In this document: in pieces, positions 25,788 through 34,741 of the stretch
How the letters are laid out: each line of letters opens with the position of its first letter
Position numbering within the stretch: position 1 is the stretch's first letter
DNA from: CAMTWB01 sp037441775
Lineage (GTDB): Bacteria; Desulfobacterota; Syntrophia; Syntrophales; CAMTWB01
Length of the DNA: 64,000 bases
NCBI GenBank assembly: GCA_037441775.1
Contig: JBBIRO010000010.1
Span: 1 to 64,000, forward strand
Reading direction: 5' to 3'
Position numbers and translations under genes: made by a program
Notes under the pieces: model-generated
Told to the model about the DNA's origin: nothing
Databases searched by the model: none
Seen by the model: only the letters and a program-made list of their open reading frames with translations

Positions 25788-26756
25788 ATGAAACAAGCCT
25801 TTGGTTTTTTAAATATAACCGTCTTGATAGTTGCCCTGTTGGTTGTGATGGGAGGCTGCGCCGGACCCAAGTATCAAAAGGGGATGAAAATCTACAATCC
25901 GGATAATCCGACGGCGGCGGCGCGGCAGTTGAAGCCGCTGGCTGATGGGGGCAATGCCGATGCTCAGTTCAATCTCGGATCCCTTTACTATCAGGGATGG
26001 GGATTACCGCAGGATTATCATGAGGCCATCAAATGGTTCAACAAGTCGGCTGACCAGGGGCATATAGCCGCCCAGGTAAACTTAGGCACCCTGTTTGCCG
26101 AGGGCGTCCAGGGAGTTGTCACTCAAGATTATTCGCACGCGCTCAAGTGGTATATCTTGGCTGCAGCCAGTGGTGACCGGGAGGCCATAACGTTGAGGGA
26201 CAGCCTGGCCGCAAGGATGACCCCGGCGCAAATTGCCGGGGGGCAGCGGATGGCCCGGGAATTCAAACCGGAAGACGTTCATGCTCGGACGCTGCGGGAG
26301 GTCACGAAGCTCGCGGAAAAGGGAGACGCCGAGGCCCAGTTAAGGGTGGGCCTGATGTACTACCTGGGCCAGGGGATTACCTCGGATTACCGGGAGGCAA
26401 TCGGATGGTTTAAAAAAGCAGGCCTCCAGGGCAATCCTTTTGCCCTATCCAATGTCGGCTACATGTACGAAAAGGGTGAGGGAGTACCGCAGGATTTTGT
26501 GGAGGCGGCCAAGTGGTATCGTCTCGCCTCGCTCAGGGGTAACGCCCAGGCCCAGCTCTCGCTTGGTTCCATGTACGAGAAGGGTTTTGGGGTGCCGCAG
26601 GACGAGGTCCAGGCGCTGAAGTGGTTCACCCTGGCTGCCGTCCAGGGCGGGGCGGCGGCGCGAGCTGCCAGGGACCGGATAACCGTCTGGATGACGGCGG
26701 CTCAGATTGCCGATGGCCAGCGGCTGGCCCGGGAATTCAAGGTGGCGGATAAATAA
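25788..26756 (+). CDS. Sel1-repeat (TPR-like) lipoprotein downstream of pilQ
   Basis: A 322-residue predicted lipoprotein: hydrophobic segment from about 8 to 22, then VVMGGC with the lipobox cysteine near residue 24. It contains at least five Sel1-type repeats (AQFNLGSLYYQGWGLPQDYHEA, and similar at about 100, 185, 222 and 258), helical pairs that bind partner proteins. Two copies of a tail ending MTxAQIAxGQRxAREFK (about 145-165 and 300-320) indicate an internal duplication of a whole half. It follows pilQ by 85 bases on the same strand. TPR lipoproteins such as PilF/Tgl act as secretin pilotins, so such a role is a reasonable inference, not shown. Confidence 0.85.
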   Translation: MKQAFGFLNITVLIVALLVVMGGCAGPKYQKGMKIYNPDNPTAAARQLKPLADGGNADAQFNLGSLYYQGWGLPQDYHEAIKWFNKSADQGHIAAQVNLGTLFAEGVQGVVTQDYSHALKWYILAAASGDREAITLRDSLAARMTPAQIAGGQRMAREFKPEDVHARTLREVTKLAEKGDAEAQLRVGLMYYLGQGITSDYREAIGWFKKAGLQGNPFALSNVGYMYEKGEGVPQDFVEAAKWYRLASLRGNAQAQLSLGSMYEKGFGVPQDEVQALKWFTLAAVQGGAAARAARDRITVWMTAAQIADGQRLAREFKVADK

Positions 26757-26787
26757 ATTCATCCCTCCTGTTCATCAACCAGTCTTT

Positions 26788-26840
26788 GACGACCTCGTTA
26801 AAAGTCACAAAAACGCTTATTCAGGGGACGGCTTTGTTTG
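26788..26840 (+). repeat. Dispersed intergenic repeat, copy D
   Basis: GACGACCTCGTTAAAAGTC is followed by AAAAACGCTTATTCA and GGGGACGGCTTTGT. It is the same block order as copies A-C. It lies in the gap after the Sel1 lipoprotein gene, and no inverted right end is clear. Confidence 0.6.
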
Positions 26841-26923
26841 TGGAGCATAATCAGTTGTCCCCTGAATTACCCGACAACCGGCAATTAAAAATGGTCGCTG
26901 ATTTTGTGTAGGGTACTGACTGA

Positions 26924-27225
26924 CATGTTTTTCTTGCCGGGAAGGCCAGCGCTGGCAAGACCACATTTCTGCACAATCTCAAAAAGGCATTCCATAAATT
27001 CCTTCCGGCGCCCCGGGAATGCCCCTTCCCGGGGAAAAGGAGCGGTCGTCCCTGACCTCTGAATATGAGCTTTTCCTTGCGGGAAAATCCGTTCCGGACA
27101 TCGCGGCGGAAAGAAATTTGGCTATTGCTACCATCGAGGGGCATTTGTCACATTTTGTTGGAACCGGTCAATTGCGGGTGAAAAATATCGTTTCCGCAGA
27201 AAAAGTAGCAAGAATTACAGAATAA
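26924..27225 (+). pseudogene. Relic of a Pif1-like helicase: P-loop piece plus C-terminal HTH_40 piece
   Basis: Reading from 26924, the peptide HVFLAGKASAGKTTFLHNLK has a Walker A motif of the kind VFLTGKAGTGKTTFL that opens bacterial Pif1-like helicases. It ends at a stop near 27056. In another frame, 27019-27225 codes for SSLTSEYELFLAGKSVPDIA and then AERNLAIATIEGHLSHFV, a good match to the HTH_40 domain found at the C-terminus of RecQ and of such helicases. The roughly 450-750 residues expected between these parts are missing, and the frames differ. I read it as the two ends of one deleted gene. A palindrome TTCGCCGC-AA-GCGGCGAA follows at 27245-27262. The C-terminal piece alone could still be translated. 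Confidence 0.55.
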
Positions 27226-27437
27226 TTTTCCGGACTGATAATATTTCGCCGCAAGCGGCGAAGGCGACGCTGGGAGCTCATGTATTATACCAAGAAATAA
27301 ATTGCGTATTGAAGCACCTTGAATACCTGAGGAAGCGGCAATAAGCGTTACCCGGGAGATGCGGATCACGAAAAATGATGATAGCTTAGACTCATATTTT
27401 TCTTGACTTTTTTCCTAACCAAAACCATGCTGTCAAC

Positions 27438-27962
27438 ATGGAAAAGGAAGAGCAGGTTCTTCGCTATCTTGACGCCCACAGTACTATTACGCTTTGCACC
27501 GCCAAAGATGGCCGGGCGCACGGGGCAACAGTTTTCTACGTCAATAGCGGTTTCGTTCTATATTTTTTAAGCAGTCCCGGCAGCAGACACGTGGCTGATC
27601 TTACCGACAATCCGCGAGTCGCGGGGACAATAAGCGAGGACTGCAACAGTTGGCGGGACATTAAGGGAATCCAATTAGAGGGAACGGTGCGGCCCATGGG
27701 AACAATTCTGGAAAACATCTCCCTGGCCAAGGCTTACGCAAAAAAAATTCCCGGCGTCAGTGATCTGCTGTTTTCGCCCTCCAGCCTGGACTTGACGGTG
27801 ATCAAGAAGATAGGCGGCGTTATTTTTTATGAACTTACCCCGCAGCGGATATGCTTTATTGATAATTCCATATCTTTTGGTCACCGCGAGGATCTGCTGT
27901 TATCAAATGGCGTTCTCCGAGGGGAACATTATGGGAGTTATTATCAGAGGAGAAGAAAATGA
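27438..27962 (+). CDS. Pyridoxamine 5'-phosphate oxidase-like FMN-binding protein
   Basis: A 174-residue cytoplasmic protein with the split-barrel fold of the PNPOx-like family. Visible family signs are the early strand ITLCTAKDGRAHGATVFYV, the LSSPGSRHVADLTDNPRVAGTI block (phosphate/FMN-contacting), IKGIQLEGTVRPM, and the closing YELTPQRICFIDN. It probably binds flavin; the substrate is unknown, and this length and the missing PdxH residues argue against vitamin B6 synthesis. It overlaps the next gene by four bases, so the two are translated together. Confidence 0.82.
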   Translation: MEKEEQVLRYLDAHSTITLCTAKDGRAHGATVFYVNSGFVLYFLSSPGSRHVADLTDNPRVAGTISEDCNSWRDIKGIQLEGTVRPMGTILENISLAKAYAKKIPGVSDLLFSPSSLDLTVIKKIGGVIFYELTPQRICFIDNSISFGHREDLLLSNGVLRGEHYGSYYQRRRK

Positions 27963-28354
27963 AAAGACTAAACATCAAAACCGCCGTCCGGATTGAAATG
28001 ATCGATATTACCGATCAACTGCGAGCCCTGCTGAAGGAAACAGGGATAGCAAAAGGCATTTGTCACCTTTTCGTCCCCCATACCACGGCGGCCGTTACCA
28101 TTAACGAAAATGCCGATCCTGATGTTACCCAGGATATTCTGATCAGTCTGGAAAAACTGATACCTGTCAACGACCCCTATCGCCACATTGAGGGAAATGC
28201 GGCGGCGCATATCAAGGCCGCCATCCTGGGCCCGTCGGAGGTTATTTTCATCGAAAATGGCGACTTCGTCTTCGGTATGTGGCAGTCCGTTTTCTTCTGC
28301 GAGTTTGACGGTCCGCGCGCCAGGCAGCTTTTGGTCAACATAACGCCCACATAA
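27959..28354 (+). CDS. YjbQ family protein (UPF0047, secondary thiamine-phosphate synthase enzyme)
   Basis: A 131-residue protein of the YjbQ/UPF0047 family, which forms a trimer and binds a metal at conserved histidines. The signature HTTAAVTINENADPDV lies near 41-56, with further conserved segments HIEGNAAAHIKA (a Y/H-rich site) and GMWQSVFFCEFDGPR. Some members show weak thiamine-phosphate synthase activity; the physiological role is unsettled. It is coupled to the upstream FMN-binding gene and converges on suhB, 12 bases away. Confidence 0.88.
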   Translation: MKRLNIKTAVRIEMIDITDQLRALLKETGIAKGICHLFVPHTTAAVTINENADPDVTQDILISLEKLIPVNDPYRHIEGNAAAHIKAAILGPSEVIFIENGDFVFGMWQSVFFCEFDGPRARQLLVNITPT

Positions 28355-28366
28355 GCGATCATCTCC

Positions 28367-29140
28367 TTAAGCCGACAGCAACTCTGCCAGCATTTCCTGA
28401 TGGATTATCCCGTTTGATGCGGCAATATCCGGTGAGGAAAGCTGATGGGGCCGACCGGAGAGTTCCGTCAGCGCCCCTCCCGCCTCCTTTATCAGAAGCA
28501 ACCCCGCGGCCACGTCCCAGGGCATCAGTTGCAGCTCCCAGAAGCCGTCAAAACGCCCGGCGGCCACATATGCCATATCCAGGGCCGCAGAACCGGCCCG
28601 CCTGACCGCCTGGCATGATACTGCCATACGATTGAAATATTTGATATTGTTGTTTTGTGCGGTCCTTATGTTGTAGGGAAAGCCGGTCGCAAGCAAGCTT
28701 GCCTCGAGACTGTCCACCTGGGATACGGAAATCCTGCGGCCATTAAGAAATGCCCCCCGACCCTTTTCAGCGACGAACATCTCACCCAGCATCGGATTGA
28801 ATACCACCCCCAGGCGGACCTCCCCTCTAATCTCCAAGGCCACCGAGACAGAAAATACGGGGTAGCCATGGGCATAGTTGGTTGTCCCGTCTAGCGGGTC
28901 GATAATCCAACGATAATCTGATCCCTTGGTTTGTTGCGGCGATTCTTCCGAAAGAATATCATGCTGGGGATACCGGGAGGTTATCCGGGCGATGATCAGT
29001 TCCTCCGACAGCCGGTCCCCTTCGGTAACGATGTTTTTTTCCCCCTTGAAGTCCACCTGGTGAGCTTTATGGAGCCGATTTTTTAGCAGCAGGCCTGCTT
29101 CCCTGGCTATCGACAGGGCAAATCCACGATATCGTTCCAA
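28367..29140 (-). CDS. suhB: Inositol-1-monophosphatase family protein (SuhB-like)
   Basis: Magnesium-dependent sugar-phosphate phosphatase. Metal-binding motifs are complete: EES (65-67), DPLDGTTN (81-88) and the C-terminal WDVAAGLLLIKEAGG. At 257 residues it has family length. In E. coli SuhB also joins rRNA antitermination; whether that holds here is unknown. The start codon appears to be TTG 29140, supported by AAGGAG a short way upstream on the minus strand and by the match of MERYRGFAL to the family start. It is monocistronic and convergent with yjbQ. Confidence 0.92.
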   Translation of the reverse strand: MERYRGFALSIAREAGLLLKNRLHKAHQVDFKGEKNIVTEGDRLSEELIIARITSRYPQHDILSEESPQQTKGSDYRWIIDPLDGTTNYAHGYPVFSVSVALEIRGEVRLGVVFNPMLGEMFVAEKGRGAFLNGRRISVSQVDSLEASLLATGFPYNIRTAQNNNIKYFNRMAVSCQAVRRAGSAALDMAYVAAGRFDGFWELQLMPWDVAAGLLLIKEAGGALTELSGRPHQLSSPDIAASNGIIHQEMLAELLSA

Positions 29141-29578
29141 TCCTGATTTCTCCTTCCTTCCATGGCATTCGCAATTTTATTTATGTAACGTAAGACGGTT
29201 TGGCCGCTTAATGACTCCTGGTTTAAGTGGCTTGCTGGTCAGCTTTTACCACATCTTTGCCCGCTCTTCTTGCTGATTCAATCTTGCAGATTGAACCGGG
29301 CCGCCAAAAAAGTTATTTCTGTTGATAATACTCCTGTAAAAATCGGCCGGGCGTAATTGTAGTCCATTTTCGCCTCTGCGTGGCTTTATCGTGCCAATCG
29401 GACGGCTATTTTATGTTACTTGCCAGTGGAACGTAAATACTCCCTCAATAGCAGGGTTTTTCGCCCGGGAAGAAATAGGGATTGACTACTTCGTAAAAAG
29501 CCAATATGCAGCGCTGGCGAAGTATCCGCACTCTTTACGAGGCGGTCCTTACCGAAATACAAGACCCTAAGGACAAAA
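29141..29578. other. Gene-free region between suhB and uppP
   Basis: These divergent genes are separated by 438 bases. Apart from repeat element G (29484-29547), I see no reading frame, tRNA or clear terminator. Promoters for both genes must lie here, but no convincing -35/-10 pair stands out. Confidence 0.5.
29484..29547. repeat. Dispersed intergenic repeat, short copy G with inverted ends
   Basis: The left end GACTACTTCGTAAAAAGCC and right end CTCTTTACGAGGCGGTC are imperfect inverted copies of each other (12 of 17 positions) about 30 bases apart. The left end matches the family end found at 54244 and 44944. It lies about 30 bases before uppP. Confidence 0.55.
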
Positions 29579-30340
29579 ATGAACTGGGTTGAGGTAATCG
29601 TCATAGCCATCGTGGAAGGCCTCACGGAGTTTCTGCCCGTCTCTTCCACGGGCCACATGATCTTGACCGAAAAGCTGCTGGGGCTGGAAAGCACCGAAGT
29701 CAGCCGCCTGTTCATTGTCAATATTCAGTTCGGGGCCATCCTTTCCGTCGTCGTTTTGTACTGGCGGCGTTTTTTTCAGCGCCTTGATTTTTACTACAAG
29801 CTCTTTGTCGCCTTTCTCCCGGCGGCCCTTTTCGGTTTCCTCCTGGGGAATTGGCTCGATTCCCTGCTTTCCAGCGCCCTGGTGGTTGCCATAGCGCTTT
29901 TGGTGGGGGGAGTCTTCCTCATTTTTGTGGACCGTGTTTTCCAGCAAACCGCGGACGATCAGCAGGTTACCTACCGGAAGGCCTTGATCATCGGCCTCTT
30001 TCAATGTCTTGCCATGATCCCCGGGGTATCCCGCTCGGCGGCGACGATCGTGGGAGGTATGTCGCAGAAATTGAACCGCACCGTCGCGGCGGAGTTTTCT
30101 TTTTTTCTTGCCGTCCCCACCATGTTTGCCGCTTCGGCCTACAAGCTTATAAAAAACTACGAAATCATGAATCCGGATAACCTCGCGCTACTTCTTGTGG
30201 GAAATGCCGTGGCCTTTCTCGTGGCCATGGGGGCGATAAAATTCTTTATCTCCTACCTGACCCGCCATGGTTTCCGGCTGTTCGGGTATTATCGGATTAT
30301 TGTCGGAACGATGATCCTGATCTTGCTTGCGTCGTCATAA
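29579..30340 (+). CDS. uppP: Undecaprenyl-diphosphatase (BacA/UppP)
   Basis: Membrane enzyme that converts undecaprenyl pyrophosphate to the monophosphate, recycling the lipid carrier for peptidoglycan and O-antigen; overexpression gives bacitracin resistance in other bacteria. The two re-entrant active-site motifs are present: EGLTEFLPVSSTGH (13-26) and PGVSRSAATI (about 147-156). The 253-residue protein has the usual series of hydrophobic helices. ATG 29579 follows TAAGGAC. It converges on the MFS gene 170 bases away. Confidence 0.96.
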   Translation: MNWVEVIVIAIVEGLTEFLPVSSTGHMILTEKLLGLESTEVSRLFIVNIQFGAILSVVVLYWRRFFQRLDFYYKLFVAFLPAALFGFLLGNWLDSLLSSALVVAIALLVGGVFLIFVDRVFQQTADDQQVTYRKALIIGLFQCLAMIPGVSRSAATIVGGMSQKLNRTVAAEFSFFLAVPTMFAASAYKLIKNYEIMNPDNLALLLVGNAVAFLVAMGAIKFFISYLTRHGFRLFGYYRIIVGTMILILLASS

Positions 30341-30510
30341 ATGTTTGATGTTTCTATAATATCAATCCATTATACGGCTGATCATTTGTTATATGTTTCT
30401 TCCCTCGTGGCTGTGTCCCGGTGCATCATCGCCTAAAAATACTTAAGTGCCAGGCTCCGTTTTTGCACCTCTTGCGCCTGTTTCTACTCAGAGGAATTTC
30501 AGGGCTGGTC

Positions 30511-31692
30511 TTATTTGTCGTATTGCTCATGAAGCTTCAGGAAGGGCATTAAGAGAACGCTCATAAGCATAATGACTCCCAACAGGATAAATCCCATGCC
30601 AAAGGAGTAGAACTCGCCGAAGAAGCCCAGGATCGCGGGAATAACGCCTGAAGCGACCAAATTTGCCAAAACCATCGTTAAAGAAAGATACAGGCTCCGT
30701 GCGGCAGGCGGCGTAATTCGGGAAATGATGGTGAATCCCGCGGGAAAAAAGCAAACGGTCAAGAGAGGCTGGATAAACACAATTACCAGCACCCACCGAT
30801 CGGGTATTATGGCAAGAACAATCGTCGTTAAGGCGCTGAAGATAAACACTGTCGCAATCATCGGCTTGGGTCCGAAGCGATCGGACAGCCAACCGGAAAT
30901 CAGGACGATCACCAGAAGGGGGATTCGCGACAGACCGATGACCGAGTTGGCCAGTGTGCGGTCTATCCCCCGCTCCTCAACCAGATACAAGGGCATCATG
31001 CTGAACAAACCGACGGTGGACCCAACCGCCAGGGCGAAGAAAACCACTATAATCCAGAAAGCCGGCCCCTTAAGAATCAAGCTGATGCTGGAAACCTGCG
31101 GCGGCTCACCTTTGAAATCCGTCCCCGGGGCAAAGCGGAAAAAAAACAAACCCAAAACCAAAGACGCGGTGCCAACCAGCGCGACGACACCCTCCCAGCC
31201 CCCCAGGCCAAGGAATGCCTCTACCAGCAGTGGGGCGCAAATAAAGGCCAGGGTTGGGGCATATTCATGGATAGCGATGGCCTTCCCCCAGTTGTCGGGG
31301 CGGGTGGCCAGGGTAAGAGCCGTCATTCCTGAGGGCAGATAGAGCCCGGTGGCAAGCCCCAGGAGGAGGAGTCCCCCGCGAATACCCCAAAGTGAGTCAC
31401 TCAAGGCCACAAGATAGAAGGCAAACGCCGTGGATACCGCCGACATAACAATGGTTCGACGGTTGGAAAGACTAGCTGAAACAAAAGCGGAAGCAAACAG
31501 CCCCCCGGCGTAGCCGAAGGCGATAAACATAAACAGGCTGCCAGAGATGGCGTGGCTGATACCAAGCTGACCCTCGAGGACTGGCAAGAGCGGCCCCAGA
31601 ATCAGGCGGCAAAGCATATTGAGGAAAAAGATGCCCGTCAGAAGAAGAAGGAAGTATAATTGGGATGTTCGGGAAAGATAAATTTCCGCCAT
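30511..31692 (-). CDS. Major facilitator superfamily transporter
   Basis: A 393-residue polytopic protein with about 12 hydrophobic helices in two halves. MFS marks include the loop after helix 2 (SASLSNRRTIV), a second-half equivalent GWLSDRFGPKPMI, and GLATGLYLPSG in helix 4-5. Sequence resembles MFS carriers of the CynX/NarK-like or oxalate/formate-like type, but I cannot name the substrate. ATG 31692 has GGGAGG seven bases upstream. It lies 118 bases downstream of nuoN on the same strand and could be read through from the nuo operon. Confidence 0.88.
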   Translation of the reverse strand: MAEIYLSRTSQLYFLLLLTGIFFLNMLCRLILGPLLPVLEGQLGISHAISGSLFMFIAFGYAGGLFASAFVSASLSNRRTIVMSAVSTAFAFYLVALSDSLWGIRGGLLLLGLATGLYLPSGMTALTLATRPDNWGKAIAIHEYAPTLAFICAPLLVEAFLGLGGWEGVVALVGTASLVLGLFFFRFAPGTDFKGEPPQVSSISLILKGPAFWIIVVFFALAVGSTVGLFSMMPLYLVEERGIDRTLANSVIGLSRIPLLVIVLISGWLSDRFGPKPMIATVFIFSALTTIVLAIIPDRWVLVIVFIQPLLTVCFFPAGFTIISRITPPAARSLYLSLTMVLANLVASGVIPAILGFFGEFYSFGMGFILLGVIMLMSVLLMPFLKLHEQYDK

Positions 31693-31809
31693 CAATTAGC
31701 CTCCCGCTTTGCCGTCCGGGACGAGCCTGGCCCGCCTACAGCCGACGGCAAAGGGCAGCAACCTGACCCCGCTTACGAGGAGTAGGGCAAAATATCTGAC
31801 CCGTGACAT

Positions 31810-33201
31810 TTACAAGATGTTCCCGAAGAAATCCAGCAGCCCGAAGGGCAGGACCCCCAGGTAGATAATGGCGGCGATAAAAAGGTAGCAGAGGGCCTTT
31901 TCCCGCGGAGACAGATTTAGTGGTGCGCAGGCAGCGGCTTCCCGGGAATAGCTCATCCTGACTAAATTAAGATAATAGAAGATCGAAATGACCGTATTGA
32001 CAGCGCCAATGATCACTATCGCCAGATGACCAGCCTCAAAGGCGCTGATAAAAAGGAAAAACTTGCCCGTAAACCCCCCGGTGGGCGGTATTCCCGCCAG
32101 GGCAAAGGCGCAAACAGCCAGCGTCAGGGCCAAAAGCGGCGACCGACGGGCCAGCCCCGTCAGATCCTCCACCTGGAGGTTTTCCCCCCCACGGGCCAGG
32201 ACGAGAATTACAAAAAAAGCGCCCATGTTCATGAACAGGTAAACCAGCGAATAGTATATCACCGCCGCGTAACCGTCGCCATTCCAGGCGATCAGACCGA
32301 GCATCAGGTACCCCGCGTGGGCGATGCCGGAATAGGCCAAAAGCCGTTTTAAGTCTTTCTGCACCAATCCCACCAGGTTGCCCAGGGTCATGGAGCAGGC
32401 CGCAAGCACAATGAGGACATTGGTAAAGTTCCCGGAATCGCCAGGCGCCATCTGGACGATCCGGATAAGTAATGCCGCCGCCGCCAGCTTGGGCAGGGTG
32501 GCAATGAAGGTGGTGGTGGTATTGGAAGAGCCCTCGTAGATGTCCGGTGTCCAAAAATGGAGCGGAAAGAGCGAAAGTTTGAAGAAAAAACCCGCCAAAA
32601 CCAAAAGCACGGCAAAGGCCGCCAAAGGCTCCCCAATCATTCCAGGAAGTTTCAGCATGATTGCGGTAAGATACGTCGAGTGGGCCAGGCCGTAGAGGTA
32701 ACCCATGCCGTAGAGCATGATTCCGGTGGACATGGCGCCGAAGAAAAGGTACTTCATCGCCGCCTCTATCTGGGTTTTGGTTTGGGCTTGACGCAGGGGA
32801 ACAATAACGTACAGGCTGAAGGAAGAGATCTCCAGGGCGATAACCAGGGAAATCAGCTCCACCGCGCTGACCATCATCATCAACCCCAGGGTGGAAAACC
32901 CCAGGAACATGAAGTATTCCGCCCCGAACTCCCGCGGGGCGTCACCCCGGTTCTCCCCGGAGAAAAGGATGAGAAATAAACCCGTCATTATGAAAAGTTT
33001 GAATACCTGAGAGAAGAGATCTATCTGGTAGGCCGCCCCTAGAATCTCGCCCTCGGCCCCAAGGCAAAGAATGGTTAGCAAAAGACCGATTACGGCCCCT
33101 AGACGGGCCTGTCCCAGCAGCTCGAGCTTTTCCTTCCTGAGGGAAGCCAGAAGGAAGAAGATCGAGTAGGCGAGAATATATAGTTCCGGCAGGATGACCA
33201 T
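31810..33201 (-). CDS. nuoN: NADH-quinone oxidoreductase subunit N
   Basis: Antiporter-like proton-pumping membrane subunit of complex I, nearest the connection to the K/J subunits. The 463-residue protein has 13-14 hydrophobic helices. Key blocks: LVIALEISSFSLYV (the TM5 glutamate), LFPLHFWTPDIYEGSS (TM7-8 region) and QKDLKRLLAYSGIAHAGYL, ending with the PPTGGFTGKFFLF block common to NuoL/M/N. It is the last gene of the nuo set. The spacing of 10 bases to nuoM indicates a shared transcript. Confidence 0.95.
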   Translation of the reverse strand: MVILPELYILAYSIFFLLASLRKEKLELLGQARLGAVIGLLLTILCLGAEGEILGAAYQIDLFSQVFKLFIMTGLFLILFSGENRGDAPREFGAEYFMFLGFSTLGLMMMVSAVELISLVIALEISSFSLYVIVPLRQAQTKTQIEAAMKYLFFGAMSTGIMLYGMGYLYGLAHSTYLTAIMLKLPGMIGEPLAAFAVLLVLAGFFFKLSLFPLHFWTPDIYEGSSNTTTTFIATLPKLAAAALLIRIVQMAPGDSGNFTNVLIVLAACSMTLGNLVGLVQKDLKRLLAYSGIAHAGYLMLGLIAWNGDGYAAVIYYSLVYLFMNMGAFFVILVLARGGENLQVEDLTGLARRSPLLALTLAVCAFALAGIPPTGGFTGKFFLFISAFEAGHLAIVIIGAVNTVISIFYYLNLVRMSYSREAAACAPLNLSPREKALCYLFIAAIIYLGVLPFGLLDFFGNIL

Positions 33202-33211
33202 AACAAATCCT

Positions 33212-34699
33212 CTAGGGGATAAATTTCATAAGTTCCCCTTGATAATAGCTCAAGGTTTTTTCCATGGCAAAGACAAATGGTTTGGGGAAAAGGCCGACCC
33301 ATAAAACAAACAGCGCTAAGGGGAGCAGAAAAAAGACTTCCCGGAGGCTTAAGTCCACCAGGCCGGACCGGATGTCCTCCCTCCCCCAGGCGATCTGTTT
33401 GAGCAGGCGCAACATGTAGGCCGCGGCCAAAAGGGCGCCTAAGACCGTAATAAATCCGATCAGTTTGCCCTTCCCAAAGGCGCTGATGAGCACGTACAGT
33501 TCGCTGATGAAATTATTTGTCCCGGGAAAGGCGAAAGAGGAGACGGCAAAGAGGCCGAAGAAGCCCATATAGACGGGCATTATTTTGCCCAGACCGGCAT
33601 TATCGTGGATTTCCCGGCTGTGAGTCCGTTCATACACGATCCCCACGCAGCAGAAGAGCGCCCCCGTGGTAATGCCGTGGTTTAACATCTGCAGCATGGC
33701 GCCCCGGAATCCGAACAGGGCAAACGTAAATATTCCCAGGGTGACGAAACCCATGTGGGCCACGCTGGAGTAGGCAATCAGCTTTTTCATATCGCTCTGG
33801 CCCAGGCAGATATAGCCGCCATAGACAATGGCGATAAGCGACAGGGCGATAATCCAGGGCGCCGCCCAGATGCTCGCCTCCGGGGTAATTGGCAGGCTGA
33901 AGCGCATAAAACCGTAAGTCCCCATTTTTAAGAGGATGCTGGCCAGAAGGACGCTGCCTGCCGTGGGCGCCTCGGTGTGGGCCGCCGGCAGCCAGGTGTG
34001 GAAGGGAAACATGGGGACCTTGATGGCAAAGGCAATCCCGAAGGCCAAAAACACCCAGACTTGAAAAACGAAGGAATAATTCCGGAACATGGCCTCCGGA
34101 ATATTGAAGGTGCCGTTGTGGAGGTACAGGGCAATGATCCCCACCAGCAGAAATACGCTGCCAAAGAGGGTGTAGATGAAGAACTTGATTGAAGCGTAGT
34201 CCCTTTTGGGTCCGCCCCAGACGGCGATAAGCAGATACATGGGGATCAGCATCGCCTCCCAGAATAGATAGAAGAGGACAAAATCCAGGGCGCAGAAAAC
34301 GCCGATCATCGCCGCTTCCATCAAGAGGACGCAGATCATGAATTCCTTTACCCTGCTTTCAATCGCCCTCCAGGAGCACAGGACGCACAGCGGGGCGATA
34401 AGGGTTGTTAAGGGGATAAGAAAAACGCTGATCCCATCCACCCCCAGTAGGTAGTAGATCTCATATTTGGGAATCCAGGGCAGCCTTTCGACGAACTGGA
34501 ACAGATGAGTTGTCGGGTCGAAGTGAAGGTAAATCAGCAGGGACACAAGAAAGGTAACACTGCTGACGCCAAGGGCCGTAAGCTTGATCAGCCGGTCGCT
34601 CTTTAAGAAAAGAATCGCCAGAACCCCCAGCACCGGCAAAAATATAGTGGCGGAAAGCAGGGGAAAATTAAGCTGATTCATTATGAGATACTGGTCCAT
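33212..34699 (-). CDS. nuoM: NADH-quinone oxidoreductase subunit M
   Basis: Antiporter-like proton channel subunit of complex I. It is 495 residues. It starts with a hydrophobic helix and has the NuoM-specific LLGVDGISVFLIPLTTLIAP region, FYLFWEAMLIPMYLLIAVWGG (TM5 Glu), FPFHTWLPAAHTEAPTAGSVLLASILLKMGTYGFMRF (cut here as two blocks of TM7-8) and QSDMKKLIAYSSVAHMGFV. I prefer ATG 34699 to an in-frame TTG at 34705. The start region is separated from the upstream MrpD-like gene by about 40 bases. Confidence 0.95.
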   Translation of the reverse strand: MDQYLIMNQLNFPLLSATIFLPVLGVLAILFLKSDRLIKLTALGVSSVTFLVSLLIYLHFDPTTHLFQFVERLPWIPKYEIYYLLGVDGISVFLIPLTTLIAPLCVLCSWRAIESRVKEFMICVLLMEAAMIGVFCALDFVLFYLFWEAMLIPMYLLIAVWGGPKRDYASIKFFIYTLFGSVFLLVGIIALYLHNGTFNIPEAMFRNYSFVFQVWVFLAFGIAFAIKVPMFPFHTWLPAAHTEAPTAGSVLLASILLKMGTYGFMRFSLPITPEASIWAAPWIIALSLIAIVYGGYICLGQSDMKKLIAYSSVAHMGFVTLGIFTFALFGFRGAMLQMLNHGITTGALFCCVGIVYERTHSREIHDNAGLGKIMPVYMGFFGLFAVSSFAFPGTNNFISELYVLISAFGKGKLIGFITVLGALLAAAYMLRLLKQIAWGREDIRSGLVDLSLREVFFLLPLALFVLWVGLFPKPFVFAMEKTLSYYQGELMKFIP

Positions 34700-34741
34700 T
34701 GCCAAAAGTCCCTTTATTTGACGTAAGGCCTCACACCCTCG

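Noticed and set aside
27245..27262. Palindrome TTCGCCGC-AA-GCGGCGAA as a terminator
   Set aside because: There is no U-run after it and the loop would be too tight; it is listed only as part of the relic region.
27226..27437. Possible second relic (peptide IPEEAAISVTREMRITKND) after the helicase remnant
   Set aside because: It has an internal stop, no start and no motif I can name, so I do not claim a gene.
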